NCBI GenBank assembly: GCA_014650015.1
Contig: BMUD01000003.1
Span: 124,001-188,000, forward strand
DNA from: Streptomyces griseoloalbus
GTDB lineage: Bacteria; Actinomycetota; Actinomycetes; Streptomycetales; Streptomycetaceae
Direction of reading: 5' to 3'
DNA length: 64,000 nucleotides
In this document: piece after piece, positions 28,558 through 37,484 of the stretch
Layout: every line of letters begins with the position of its first letter
Position numbering within the stretch: the first letter of the stretch is position 1
Notes under the pieces: model-generated
The model's database searches: none
The model's input: the letters and a program-made list of their open reading frames with translations, nothing else
What the model was told of the DNA's origin: nothing
Program-made: the position numbers and the translations under genes

Positions 28558-30534
28558 TCAGACCTGCGTCCGCTCCTCGACGACCTTGGCGATCTTGGCG
28601 ATGGCCTCGTCGACGGGGATGCCGTTCTCCTGCGAGCCGTCGCGGTAGCGGAAGGAGACGGCGCCGTTCGCCATGTCCTCGTCGCCCGCGATGACCATGA
28701 AGGGCACCTTCTGCTTCTGGGCGTTGCGGATCTTCTTCTGCATCCGGTCCGAGGAGGAGTCGACCTCGACGCGCAGGCCCTGCTTGCGGGCCGCGTCGGC
28801 GAACTTCTCCAGGTACTCGACGTGCGCGTCGCCGATCGGGATGCCGAGCGCCTGCACCGGCGCCAGCCACGCCGGGAACGCGCCCGCGTAGTGCTCCAGC
28901 AGCACCGCGAAGAACCGCTCGATGCTGCCGAACAGCGCGCGGTGGATCATGACCGGGCGGGTCTTGGAGCCGTCCGCGGCCGTGTACTCCAGGTCGAAGC
29001 GCTCCGGCAGGTTGAAGTCGAGCTGGATGGTCGACATCTGCCAGGTGCGGCCGATGGCGTCCTTGGCCTGCACCGAGATCTTCGGGCCGTAGAAGGCGGC
29101 GCCGCCCGGGTCCGGGACCAGCGGCAGGCCCTGCTTCTCGGCGACCTGGCGCAGCGTCTCGGTGGCCTCTTCCCAGGCCTCGTCGCTGCCGACGAACTTC
29201 TCCGGGTCCTTGGTGGACAGCTCCAGGTAGAAGTCGGTCAGACCGTAGTCGCGCAGCAGGTTCAGGACGAAGGTGAGGGTCCTGTCGAGCTCCCCGGACA
29301 TCTGCTCGCGGGTGCAGTAGATGTGCGCGTCGTCCTGGGTGAAGCCGCGGGCGCGGGTCAGGCCGTGCACGACGCCCGACTTCTCGTAGCGGTAGACCGT
29401 GCCGAACTCGAAGAGCCTCAAGGGGAGTTCCCGGTACGACCGCCCGCGCGCGTCGAAGATCAGGTTGTGCATCGGGCAGTTCATGGGCTTGAGGTAGTAG
29501 TCCACGCCCTCGTCGAGCTGCATGGGCGGGTACATGCCGTCGGCGTACCAGTCCAGGTGGCCCGAGGTCTCGAAGAGCTTCCCCTTCGTCGCGTGCGGGG
29601 TGTAGACGAACTCGTAGCCCTCTTCCTCGTGGCGGCGCCGCGAGTAGTCCTCCATGACCCGGCGGACGATGCCGCCCTTGGGGTGGAAGACGGCGAGTCC
29701 GGAGCCGATCTGCTCCGGGATGGAGAACAGGTCGAGCTCGCTGCCCAGCTTGCGGTGGTCGCGCTTCTCGGCCTCGGCGAGGAACTCCAGGTGCGCCTTC
29801 AGCTCCTCCTTGGACGGCCAGGCCGTGCCGTAGATGCGCTGGAGCATCGGGTTCTTCTCGCTGCCGCGCCAGTAGGCGGCCGCGTTGCGCATCAGCTTGA
29901 ACGCCGGGATGTTCCGGGTGGTGGGCAGGTGGGGACCGCGGCAGAGGTCCTTCCAGCACAGCTCGCCGGTCTTGGCGTCCAGGTTGTCGTAGATCGTCAG
30001 CTCGCCGGCGCCGACCTCGACGTCCGCACCGTCGTCGTGCGAGGCGGAGCCCTTGAGGCCGATCAGCTCCAGCTTGTACGGCTCGTCGGCGAGCTCCTCG
30101 CGGGCCTGGTCGTCGGTGACGACACGGCGCGAGAAGCGCTGGCCGCGCTTCTGGATCTCCTGCATCTTCTTCTCGATGGCCTTGAGGTCATCGGGGTGGA
30201 AGGGCTTCTCCACGTCGAAGTCGTAGTAGAAGCCGTCCCTCACCGGCGGGCCGATGCCCAGCTTGGCCTCGGGGAACAGCTCCTGCACGGCCTGGGCCAT
30301 CACGTGCGCGGTGGAGTGGCGCAGGATGTTCAGACCGTCCTCGGAGGAGATCTCCACTGCCTCGACGGTCTCGCCGTCCTCGACCTCGTAGGAGAGGTCC
30401 TTGAGCTCACCGGCCACGCGCGCGGCGACGACCGAGCGCTCGCCGGCGAAGAGCTCGGCGGCCGTAGTGCCCGTCGTCACCACGCGTTCTTCCCGCTCGG
30501 AATCGCGTTGGATGATCACACGGACGTCTGACAC
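28558..30534 (-). CDS. thrS: Threonine-tRNA ligase
   Basis: Class II synthetase with 658 residues from the GTG at 30534, which follows AGGAGA. Domain order: TGS-like N1 ([16 protein letters not shown]), N2 editing domain ([21 protein letters not shown] and a later C-x-x-x-H type CRGPHLP), catalytic core with motif 2 ([33 protein letters not shown]), motif 3 ([21 protein letters not shown]), and C-terminal anticodon-binding domain. The editing domain is intact. An ATG further upstream (30588) is in frame but lacks a ribosome-binding site. In mycobacteria thrS likewise leads the HIT-pgsA-PIM cluster. Confidence 0.96.
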   Translation of the reverse strand: MSDVRVIIQRDSEREERVVTTGTTAAELFAGERSVVAARVAGELKDLSYEVEDGETVEAVEISSEDGLNILRHSTAHVMAQAVQELFPEAKLGIGPPVRDGFYYDFDVEKPFHPDDLKAIEKKMQEIQKRGQRFSRRVVTDDQAREELADEPYKLELIGLKGSASHDDGADVEVGAGELTIYDNLDAKTGELCWKDLCRGPHLPTTRNIPAFKLMRNAAAYWRGSEKNPMLQRIYGTAWPSKEELKAHLEFLAEAEKRDHRKLGSELDLFSIPEQIGSGLAVFHPKGGIVRRVMEDYSRRRHEEEGYEFVYTPHATKGKLFETSGHLDWYADGMYPPMQLDEGVDYYLKPMNCPMHNLIFDARGRSYRELPLRLFEFGTVYRYEKSGVVHGLTRARGFTQDDAHIYCTREQMSGELDRTLTFVLNLLRDYGLTDFYLELSTKDPEKFVGSDEAWEEATETLRQVAEKQGLPLVPDPGGAAFYGPKISVQAKDAIGRTWQMSTIQLDFNLPERFDLEYTAADGSKTRPVMIHRALFGSIERFFAVLLEHYAGAFPAWLAPVQALGIPIGDAHVEYLEKFADAARKQGLRVEVDSSSDRMQKKIRNAQKQKVPFMVIAGDEDMANGAVSFRYRDGSQENGIPVDEAIAKIAKVVEERTQV

Positions 30535-30627
30535 CGGTCTCTCCTGACTGAAGGGTGTGGTCGCGGCGCCATACCGGAGCGCACGCATGGGTGCGATCGT
30601 ACCGACCCGGGCCCGCCCTCCGCGAAA

Positions 30628-31854
30628 TCAGTCTCCGCAGTGCGGGCCGCAGGCCTCGCCGAAGAAGTCCAGGTGCTCCTGGAGTGCCTTCATCAGCCGG
30701 TCCCGTTCGGCCTCGTCGACCTGCACCGGTACCAGCTCACCGGCCCCGGTGAGCCGGCGGAAGCCGCCCCGGCTCTCCAGCCGCCCGCGCACCCGCACCG
30801 GCAGCCCGACGAGGTGCGCGTGCCCGGCGATGCGGTAGTCCTCCTCGCCGAGCGTGATCCGGACGTGGCCGATCTCGGCCCCGGCGAGTACGCGCAGCCG
30901 GACCGTGCCCTCGCCGCGCGGTCCGGACCGGTGCATCCGCACCACGGCGCCGGTGATCCGCACCGGCACGGACGGTTCCGCGCGCCGGTAGCGCCGGCCG
31001 GCCTCGCGCAGGACGGGGAGGTCGCCGGGTGAGAACTCGACGGGTTCCGCGGCGGCCGCGCAGCCCTCGGGCACACCGGCCGCCGGGGCCCAGGCCACGC
31101 CGATCCGGGCGCCCTCCGTGCCCCGGACCAGGGCGACGAGGGCCTCGGTGAGCTCGTGGCTGACCCCCACCGCGACGGCCGTGTCGAACGCGTCCATGCC
31201 GCCGGTGGCACGGCGGTAGTCGATGGCCTCACGGGTGGCGTGCAGGGCCTGGTGGAGGCGTACGGCGAGGGAGCGGCCGGTGGTGACGGGGGCGAACGCG
31301 GTCAGCAGACGGCCGCCCGGCGCCGGACCGACCAGGACGCTCTCCAGTGCGGCCGCGGCCGAGCGGCGGTGCCGGGCGCCGTGGAATCCGGCCCGCGCGC
31401 GGGTGGCGAGCGCGGCGGCGAGCAGGGTCCTGCGGGCGGCGGAGCGCAGTTGTTCCTCCGCGGTCCAGGGGGTGGCGCCGCCGGGTCCTGCCGGTATGTC
31501 GCGCCACCAGTGGATCTCGTCGCTGGGGACGGCGAGGGAGAGCAGGATCTCGCGGGCGGAGGGCGAGTCGCTGCGGGACAGCGCGAGCAGGGCCTCGGTG
31601 AGCAGGTCCTCGCTGTCGGGGAAGGCACGGCTCTCCGGCACGAGCAGGCTGGTGCCGGTGCCCGGTCCGGGCGGGGTCCAGCGGCCGTAGCGTCCGGCGG
31701 CGCCGCCGCGCCGCTGCCAGCCGTGCCGGTGCAGGAGGGCGGTGAGCACGGCGGGGTCGATGTCGGCGGGCCCGGGCGGCCGGCCGTCGAAGGCGGCGTC
31801 GGCGGGGTGCGGGCGTACGGCCCTGAGGGGTTCGCCGGTCGGGCGGTGCGTCAC
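30628..31854 (-). CDS. Unknown 408-residue protein coupled to a DUF4365 gene
   Basis: Not recognised. Soluble, with no TM or signal. Residues ~1-230 are Arg/Ala-rich and helical (EEQLRSAARRTLLAAALATRARAGFHGARHRRSA). The C-terminal ~110 residues are strand-rich (VPVRITGAVVRMHRSG ... GTVRLRVLAGAEIGHVRITLG ... LVGLPVRVRGRLES), reminiscent of an OB-like nucleic-acid-binding fold, which is inference only. The last residues contain CGPHCGD. The start is GTG at 31854, overlapping the DUF4365 stop by four bases (GTGA), so both are made together. An in-frame ATG at 31893 exists but would overlap more. Sits between thrS and the DUF4365 gene. Confidence 0.75.
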   Translation of the reverse strand: MTHRPTGEPLRAVRPHPADAAFDGRPPGPADIDPAVLTALLHRHGWQRRGGAAGRYGRWTPPGPGTGTSLLVPESRAFPDSEDLLTEALLALSRSDSPSAREILLSLAVPSDEIHWWRDIPAGPGGATPWTAEEQLRSAARRTLLAAALATRARAGFHGARHRRSAAAALESVLVGPAPGGRLLTAFAPVTTGRSLAVRLHQALHATREAIDYRRATGGMDAFDTAVAVGVSHELTEALVALVRGTEGARIGVAWAPAAGVPEGCAAAAEPVEFSPGDLPVLREAGRRYRRAEPSVPVRITGAVVRMHRSGPRGEGTVRLRVLAGAEIGHVRITLGEEDYRIAGHAHLVGLPVRVRGRLESRGGFRRLTGAGELVPVQVDEAERDRLMKALQEHLDFFGEACGPHCGD

Positions 31855-32417
31855 GGTTTTCCTCCCGTCCCGACCCGCGTCATGATCTCGCACAGCGCCC
31901 GGTCGTCGAAGATGCGTGAGGTGGGGATCCGCACGGTGGTGCGGGTGCGGCCGGTGACCGGATGTCCGGCGAGGTTGGTCCAGTAGCAGCAGTGCCGCAG
32001 GTCGAGCCGGTCGTGGCCGGCGCGCAGCCAGTCGTCCTGCGAGCGCGGCACGATCATCACGACCAGGATCTTGTGCACCGAGACGGGGGTGCGGGCGAGC
32101 TTCGCCAGGTGCGCGTTGTCGAGCGTGAAGGAGAAGAAGCGGCCCGGCGGGCTCGGGGCGACCTGGTAGGTCGCCTTCAGCTGCACCTTGATGGTGACCT
32201 CGTCGTCGACGGTGTGCCCGGCGGCACTGTGGCTGACGTGCCAGTCGATGCCGTTGTCCGGGAAGGGCTGGGACAGTGAGCAGCCGGCGGCTGCCGCGAC
32301 GGCGTGCAGATAGCCGACCTGCAGGGTCTCCATGCAGGCGGTGGTGGCGAGGGTGCCGCGAGAGGGTGGCGTGCGCTCCGGCAGCAGCCCGCCCCGTTCG
32401 GGCTGCGCGATGGCCAT
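31851..32417 (-). CDS. DUF4365 domain protein (PD-(D/E)xK-like)
   Basis: 188 residues. The DUF4365 core is seen as GIDWHVSH (~57) followed by VTIKVQLKATYQV (~75-87), i.e. the D...QxK pattern of restriction-endonuclease-like proteins, then FSFTLDNAHLAKLA and ILVVMIVP. A nuclease role is therefore plausible but unproven. The start is ATG at 32417 with GGAAGG nine bases away. The long open frame to 33206 is the shadow of the facing exonuclease gene. It is translationally coupled to the downstream unknown gene and divergent from the exonuclease over 168 bases. Confidence 0.78.
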   Translation of the reverse strand: MAIAQPERGGLLPERTPPSRGTLATTACMETLQVGYLHAVAAAAGCSLSQPFPDNGIDWHVSHSAAGHTVDDEVTIKVQLKATYQVAPSPPGRFFSFTLDNAHLAKLARTPVSVHKILVVMIVPRSQDDWLRAGHDRLDLRHCCYWTNLAGHPVTGRTRTTVRIPTSRIFDDRALCEIMTRVGTGGKP

Positions 32418-32585
32418 GACCAACAGCCTTCCGAAACGATCGTGTCCCCGGTGCGGGTCGCTGAACTGCGAGGACCCGTACTCCTGTTGTCTCCTTCCGG
32501 CGTACGGCGCAAACAGCCCGGGTATCACCGGATCGGGCAGTGGACGGTGCGTCAACTGCTGATGGTGAACGAGGGGTTGATGGGT

Positions 32586-33311
32586 ATGGCGTGCTGGTAC
32601 GAAGGGCCGCTGGCCGCTTTCGACACGGAGACGACGGGTGTGGACGTCGAGGCCGACCGCATCGTGTCGGCCGCGCTCGTCGTCCAGGACGCCCCGGGCA
32701 CCCGGCCGCGGGTCACCCGCTGGCTGGTGAACCCGGGGGTGCCGGTGCCCGCCGCGGCGACGGAGGTGCACGGGCTGACGGAGGAGCATCTGCAGCGCAA
32801 CGGCCGCTGGCCGGCGCCGGTGATGTACGAGATGGCGCAGGCGCTGGCCGAGCAGGCCATGGTGGGCCGGCCGGTGGTGGTGATGAACGCGCCGTTCGAT
32901 CTCACTTTGCTGGACCGGGAGTTGCGCCGTCACCGCGCGTCGTCGCTGGGCCGCTGGTTCGAGCGGACGCCCCTGCTGGTGCTGGACCCGTGGGTGCTCG
33001 ACAGGCACCTGGACCGCTATCGCAAGGGCCGCCGCACCCTCACCGATCTGTGCGCGCACTACGGCGTTCCGCTGGAGGGGGCGCACGACGCGGCGGCGGA
33101 CGCGGTGGCCGCGCTGGAGGTCACCCGGGCGGTCGGGCGCCGTTTCGCGTCCCGGCTGGAGCGGCTGTCCCCCGGTGAGCTGCACACCCTGCAGGCGGTG
33201 TGGCACGCGGCGCAGGCCCGGGGGCTCCAGGCGTGGTTCGCGCGCAATGGCACCGAGGAAGTGGTGGACCCGGCCTGGCCACTGCGTCCGGATCTGCCGG
33301 CGGCGGCGTGA
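32586..33311 (+). CDS. DEDDh-type 3'-5' exonuclease
   Basis: About 241 residues of the DnaQ/RNase T superfamily. Exo I FDTETTG with the first D and E, Exo II NAPFDLTLLDREL, and Exo III AHDAAADAVA with the H-x4-D spacing of the DEDDh class, so all catalytic residues are present. No polymerase domain is fused. The proofreading subunit of Pol III and the oligoribonuclease are normally elsewhere in Streptomyces, so the substrate is open. Start: ATG at 32586 places GAGGGG at ideal spacing; ATGs at 32580 and 32562 are alternatives. The coding strand open frame to 32304 is spurious. Confidence 0.88.
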   Translation: MACWYEGPLAAFDTETTGVDVEADRIVSAALVVQDAPGTRPRVTRWLVNPGVPVPAAATEVHGLTEEHLQRNGRWPAPVMYEMAQALAEQAMVGRPVVVMNAPFDLTLLDRELRRHRASSLGRWFERTPLLVLDPWVLDRHLDRYRKGRRTLTDLCAHYGVPLEGAHDAAADAVAALEVTRAVGRRFASRLERLSPGELHTLQAVWHAAQARGLQAWFARNGTEEVVDPAWPLRPDLPAAA

Positions 33312-33345
33312 GCCTTCGAGCCCGGGTGCGCACAGGCGGGGTGCG

Positions 33346-33381
33346 GGGGCGGAGCCCCGCCGCGCGCGGCGAAGCCGCGCG
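33346..33381 (+). terminator. Hairpins after the exonuclease gene
   Basis: CGCGCGGC-GAA-GCCGCGCG (33363-33381), preceded by a second G/C hairpin GGGGC-GGA-GCCCC (33346-33358). Typical of streptomycete 3' ends. Confidence 0.6.
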
Positions 33382-33440
33382 GAAACGGACGATGGCGACT
33401 CGGCCTGCGCTTTCTGCAGGCACGAGCCGCCATCGACATC

Positions 33441-33515
33441 GTGGGCGATACTGGGTTCGAACCAGTGACCTCTTCGGTGTGAACGAAGCGCTCTCCCACT
33501 GAGCTAATCGCCCGG
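33441..33515. repeat. 75-bp perfect direct repeat, left copy (partner 40993-41067)
   Basis: The whole tRNA-Val(CAC) plus a few flanking bases is repeated identically, in the same orientation, at 40993-41067. The two copies bound a 7.5-kb segment. Confidence 0.9.
33442..33513 (-). tRNA. tRNA-Val (anticodon CAC), copy 1
   Basis: 72-base cloverleaf: acceptor GGGCGAT/ATCGCCC, anticodon arm CTTCG-TTCACAC-CGAAG with anticodon CAC, TpsiC arm CTGGTTCGAACCCAG, discriminator A. No encoded CCA. Sequence identical to the copy at 40994. Confidence 0.95.
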
Positions 33516-33552
33516 GAACGCACTGAACCATACAGGTCCGGGGAGGCTTCCT

Positions 33553-34002
33553 TCAAACCGCTTCCAGGTGGGCGGCCAGTCCCCGCCGCGCCGAGCGCAT
33601 CATCAGGGCGTGGTTGAGGCGGAAGAGGGGCCGTCCGGGCACGGCGAGCCGGCGCATCAGCGGCTTGCGGACGTCCACCTCCTGGTCGTAGCGGACGAGG
33701 CAGCCGCCCGTCGCCCGCGCGGTGACGGTCCAGCGGGCCCAGCCGGCGAGATCGCCGGAGAGGACGACCTCCAGCACCCCGGCCGCCGGATCGCGCCGCC
33801 CCTCCCGCAGGGTGAGGAACAGGTCGTACGGGAGGAGGGAGCGGATCCGTGCGGTCCCGCCGGCGTCGTCGAGCCGGGTGACCTCCCGCACCTGGGGCCA
33901 CCACAGGGGGTAGTCCTCGATCCGCTCCAGGGCGCGGTGGACCACCGGTGCGGGCGCGGGCAGGGTCCACAGACTGCGGAAGCGGTAATGGTTCCAGTCC
34001 AT
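33553..34002 (-). CDS. SRPBCC (polyketide cyclase/START-like) family protein
   Basis: 149 residues. N-terminus DWNHYRFRSLWTLPAPAPVVHRALERIEDYPLWWPQVREV is the standard entry into the SRPBCC helix-grip fold, followed by alternating strands (VLEVVLSGDLAGWARWTVTARATGGCLVRYDQEVDV) and a long C-terminal helix. Such proteins bind hydrophobic ligands; no catalytic role can be read from the sequence. It is the last gene before the tRNA, 36 bases after the stop of the lyase-like gene, on the same strand. Confidence 0.85.
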   Translation of the reverse strand: MDWNHYRFRSLWTLPAPAPVVHRALERIEDYPLWWPQVREVTRLDDAGGTARIRSLLPYDLFLTLREGRRDPAAGVLEVVLSGDLAGWARWTVTARATGGCLVRYDQEVDVRKPLMRRLAVPGRPLFRLNHALMMRSARRGLAAHLEAV

Positions 34003-34038
34003 GGACGGAGTCTGCCCGCCCGCGCCCGGGATGTGCCG

Positions 34039-36774
34039 TCACGGCATCCGGTCCCCCAGCAGCGCCAGGTTCTCGATGGCGGCGAGGCCGTAGAGCGCGG
34101 TGTCGTTGGTGGAGACCCAGGTGGCCTCACTGCCCGCGACCAGGGCCGTCGGGCCGCCCACCTTCTCGGTCTTCCAGGGCGCCGACTCCTTGTAGCCGTC
34201 GGAGTCGTAGAACTTCTCCCAGGCCCGCGCGGCCAGCTTCGTGTCGCCGGTCCGGACGGCGGCGTAGGCGTCGAGGCGGGAGTGGCCCTGGAAGAGGATC
34301 AGGCTGCCGAAGTGGGAGCCGTAGCGTGCGGTCTGCTCGGCCTTGGTGGCGTTGTAGTAGCGGCAGTAGTCGTAGTACGCCTCGTCGAACGCGGGCATGT
34401 CGACCAGGTCGATGAGTTCGGCGCAGAGTTCGTTGAGGCCGAAGACGGCCGACAGGTGGGAGACCTCGACCTTCGGGGTGCCGGCGACGGCGAACTTCCC
34501 GGTGTCCAGGTCGTACAGGCCACTGCCCTGGACGAAGCCGTTGGGCTGCGCGGCGATGGTCTCCATGGTGGAGAGCACGCGGGCCCTGGCCTTCTCCCAC
34601 TTCGGGCCCCTGCGCTCCCACTCGGTGAGCCAGGCGGAGACGAGTCCGCTCCAGTCGGTGCCGAAGCCGACGGACAGGGCGTTGCGGTCGGGGGTGTACG
34701 GCTCGGTGCGGATCTTGCGCAGGGGATCCAGGGCGAGGAAGGTCTCGTCGGAGTCGACGTTGGCGCGCATGAGGTCGCCGACGCGTTCGTCGGCGGTGAG
34801 GAAGTAGTAGTAGCGCCGGTAGGTGGTGTTGGCGATGCGCTGCTGCTTGGCGCTGTCGGCGAAGTGCTGGACGCCGTGCCGGGTGCCGAGGCCCGCCCAC
34901 TTGCCGAGGTGGTAGACGTCGACCTCGCCGGTGTGGCGGGTCATCGCCTCGGCGAAGCGGAAGATGTCGGCGCGGCCGGAGCGCAGGTACGCGTACCAGA
35001 GCCACAGGTCGGGTGAGAGTTCGGAGTTGTCCCAGGCGTAGCCGCCGACGTCGTAGCGCCACTGGTGGCGGACGGTGTCGTAGGTGTGCATGATGTCGCC
35101 GTAGTCCCAGAAGCCGTACCAGCGGCGTTGCTCCACCTGGTCCTTGTAGTAGGTGAAGAGGAAGTCGAGGTGGTCCTCGATCTTCGCCTTGGCCGGGGTG
35201 GAGCGGTCCGGCTCGGAGTACAGGCCCTTGCCGAAGACGCCCGCCGTGATGAGCTGCTCGGGCGGGGCGGCGAGCTGCGGGAGGACGCGGACGGCCTCGA
35301 CCTGTTCGGCGAGCCTCTCGGCGCTCGGGGTGGATGCGTTGGCCCAGAAGAGGAGTTCGGAGGTGCGGGCGATGCCGTAGGGGGTGCCGAACCCGGGCTC
35401 GTAGTCCTCGTAGGTGATGTTGAGGCCTTCGAGCTGTTCGGGGAAGGTGTCCTGGCCCATGCCGTCGTGGTAGAAGCGCAGGTCCATGGGCTGTGCCTCG
35501 GGCGACCAGAGCCAGAGGGTGACCTCGGCCTCGTCGGTGTGGGCACCGCGGATGTCGAGCTGGGCGGGGTGCTTCTCCCAGAAGTCGCGCAGGCCGAAGG
35601 AGAGGCCGCCGCTGACCCCGCCGACGTAGCCGAAGCCGGAGGCGCGCCGTCCGCCGCCGGCGCCGATCCAGCCGTAGCCCTTCTTGGTGCGCTTGCGCAG
35701 GGCGAAGCCGTCGGCGGAGAGCTGGGAGAGGGTGTAGTCGCCCCACTCGGGGATGTACTGCAGGCGGGTGGTGACCCGCTGGTCCCAGGTGGACGGGTCG
35801 GGCAGTTTCCTGCCCTCGAACTGGGCCTGCTGCACGGCGATGCCCGGGTCGCGGCGCAGTCCGGTGATGCCCTTGACGGCCTCGCGCAGCAGGCCGGTGC
35901 CCTCGCCGCCGATGCGGATGTGCCGGTCGTAGGACTCGTCGCGCAGGGGCACGGAGAAGCGGACGCCGATGCCGCGCACGAAGTCGCCGCTCGCCTTGCC
36001 GGGTTCCTGCGTTCCGTCGTAGGTGATGGTGTGCACCATGCGGAAGGAGTCGGCGCCCGCGTAGAAGTAGAGGCGGATGGAGAACGGCAGCCAGCCGCGG
36101 CTGCCCCTGCGGTGCTTGCCGTCGATGCGGACGACCGCGCGGACCGGGCCCTCCTGTTCGACGGTGACCTCGGCGATGGCGCCGTCGAAGCGTTCCGTGC
36201 GGACGGTGGTCTGGTCGCCGTCCTCGAACTCGGGCTGGCGCAGCACGACGAGGCGGCCGTCGCGGGCGATCTCGGTGGAGCCGCGGGTCACCGACTTGAC
36301 GAGGGTGGCGCCGGAGGTGCCGATCCTGGCCGTGATGACACCGGTGGAGACGTCGATCGTGCCGCCTCTCTTGTCGACGGTGACCTTCTTCTCCGGTGCG
36401 GCGGGTGCCCCGGTGGTCAGGCTGAGCTTGCCCGAGCCCGAACTCACCGCGTGGGCGGTCCACTTGAGGGAGCCGTCGGGCCAGTAGGCGAGGGGCCAGG
36501 ACTGGACGGGGACGGACTGTCCGTCGGCGTCGGTCAGTGCGAAGGTCTGGTCCTCCTGGTGGGCTCCCTTGGGCCACGGCACGCCGACGGTGGAGCCGGG
36601 CGCGGCGCCCAGGCCGCCGTCCTCCAGCCAGTCCAGGGTCACGGGGTCCGCGTCGGCGGCCTCGGCCCGGGGTGCGGCGGCGGCGTTCTGCGTTCCCAGG
36701 GCCCAGCTGAACTGGGCGGCGGCTCCGGCGACGGCGGCCGCCTTGAGAAGGGATCTGCGGGGGATGGGGGACAT
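34039..36774 (-). CDS. Tat-exported exo-rhamnogalacturonan lyase-like protein (PL26/PcRGLX type)
   Basis: 911 residues. A twin-arginine signal (IPRRSLLKAAAVAGAAAQF) ends in AAAAPRAEA, so it is exported folded. The mature start TLDWLEDGG...STVGVPWPKG...QSWPLAYWPDGSLKWTA matches my recollection of the PcRGLX/YetA-like family, whose fungal founder removes rhamnogalacturonan units by beta-elimination. Its central and C-terminal parts are aromatic-rich, including WDYGDIMHTYDTVRHQWRYDVGGYAWDNSEL. The adjoining sugar importer and YesL-like gene support pectin RG-I as substrate. The start is ATG at 36774; the open frame to 37113 is not coding. A short TGTCA-n6-TGACA inverted repeat lies at 36807-36822. 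Family call moderate, substrate inferred. Confidence 0.78.
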   Translation of the reverse strand: MSPIPRRSLLKAAAVAGAAAQFSWALGTQNAAAAPRAEAADADPVTLDWLEDGGLGAAPGSTVGVPWPKGAHQEDQTFALTDADGQSVPVQSWPLAYWPDGSLKWTAHAVSSGSGKLSLTTGAPAAPEKKVTVDKRGGTIDVSTGVITARIGTSGATLVKSVTRGSTEIARDGRLVVLRQPEFEDGDQTTVRTERFDGAIAEVTVEQEGPVRAVVRIDGKHRRGSRGWLPFSIRLYFYAGADSFRMVHTITYDGTQEPGKASGDFVRGIGVRFSVPLRDESYDRHIRIGGEGTGLLREAVKGITGLRRDPGIAVQQAQFEGRKLPDPSTWDQRVTTRLQYIPEWGDYTLSQLSADGFALRKRTKKGYGWIGAGGGRRASGFGYVGGVSGGLSFGLRDFWEKHPAQLDIRGAHTDEAEVTLWLWSPEAQPMDLRFYHDGMGQDTFPEQLEGLNITYEDYEPGFGTPYGIARTSELLFWANASTPSAERLAEQVEAVRVLPQLAAPPEQLITAGVFGKGLYSEPDRSTPAKAKIEDHLDFLFTYYKDQVEQRRWYGFWDYGDIMHTYDTVRHQWRYDVGGYAWDNSELSPDLWLWYAYLRSGRADIFRFAEAMTRHTGEVDVYHLGKWAGLGTRHGVQHFADSAKQQRIANTTYRRYYYFLTADERVGDLMRANVDSDETFLALDPLRKIRTEPYTPDRNALSVGFGTDWSGLVSAWLTEWERRGPKWEKARARVLSTMETIAAQPNGFVQGSGLYDLDTGKFAVAGTPKVEVSHLSAVFGLNELCAELIDLVDMPAFDEAYYDYCRYYNATKAEQTARYGSHFGSLILFQGHSRLDAYAAVRTGDTKLAARAWEKFYDSDGYKESAPWKTEKVGGPTALVAGSEATWVSTNDTALYGLAAIENLALLGDRMP

Positions 36775-36874
36775 GGCCTTTCCTTTCCGTGCGAGGGGCA
36801 AGGTTGTGTCAAGGGCATGACAGACAGAGGCGCGGCGCCGAAGCGCCGACCTCGAACGAGGGGGGCACCGCCCG

Positions 36875-37474
36875 TCAGCGGTGCCGGTAGCGCTCCTCCA
36901 CGGCGACGGCCGCGGCGGCGACGGCCCCGAGGACGGGAACCGCCAGCGGCGCGATGTACCAGGCGGACAGGGCCACCACGGCCATCCCGCAGACGACCAG
37001 GAAGGACCCGGCGGGATCGAGAACGGTTTGCCGCCCGGCGTCCGCGAGCGACGCCCGCCAGGCCACGCCGGGCGCCCAGACGGCGGACGCTCGCAGCAGG
37101 GCCACGGCGGCACCGATCAGCGCGAAGACGCCGACGGCCCCCACGAGCGGCCCACCGGGAATCCCGGCCCGCGCGGCCTGCACGTCCACCCAGACCGCGC
37201 CGGCCACCACCCACCCGGCGAGCCCGACGAGCCACCCGCCGCGCACGGCCGTACGGAAGTCCGCGACGAACTCCCGCGCGCCGCCGACCTGATGGGTCGT
37301 ACGACGGCGCAGATGACGCGCGCCGGCGGCGAAGGCCGCGGGATAGGTGACGACCCCGAGGCAGGCCACGGCGATCCACACGCCGGTGAGCAGGCACTCG
37401 GCGAAGACCGCGAAGCGCTCGCCGAACACGGACTCCTTGCGCGGAGCGCGGGCTTTCACGCGTGCTTGCGCCAT
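36875..37474 (-). CDS. YesL-like (DUF624) membrane protein
   Basis: 199 residues with about five TM helices and a basic N-terminus. ECLLTGVWIAVACLGVVTYPAAFAAGARHLRR resembles the start of Bacillus YesL (DUF624), a protein found in rhamnogalacturonan and other sugar-uptake operons with unknown mechanism. It lies 10 bases after the second permease gene and 100 before the lyase-like gene, so it belongs to the same leftward operon. Confidence 0.75.
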   Translation of the reverse strand: MAQARVKARAPRKESVFGERFAVFAECLLTGVWIAVACLGVVTYPAAFAAGARHLRRRTTHQVGGAREFVADFRTAVRGGWLVGLAGWVVAGAVWVDVQAARAGIPGGPLVGAVGVFALIGAAVALLRASAVWAPGVAWRASLADAGRQTVLDPAGSFLVVCGMAVVALSAWYIAPLAVPVLGAVAAAAVAVEERYRHR

Positions 37475-37484
37475 GGTGACCGCC

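Noticed and set aside
35065-37350. 761-codon open frame opposite the lyase-like gene
   Set aside because: Antisense shadow; the leftward frame has a Tat signal and family peptides.
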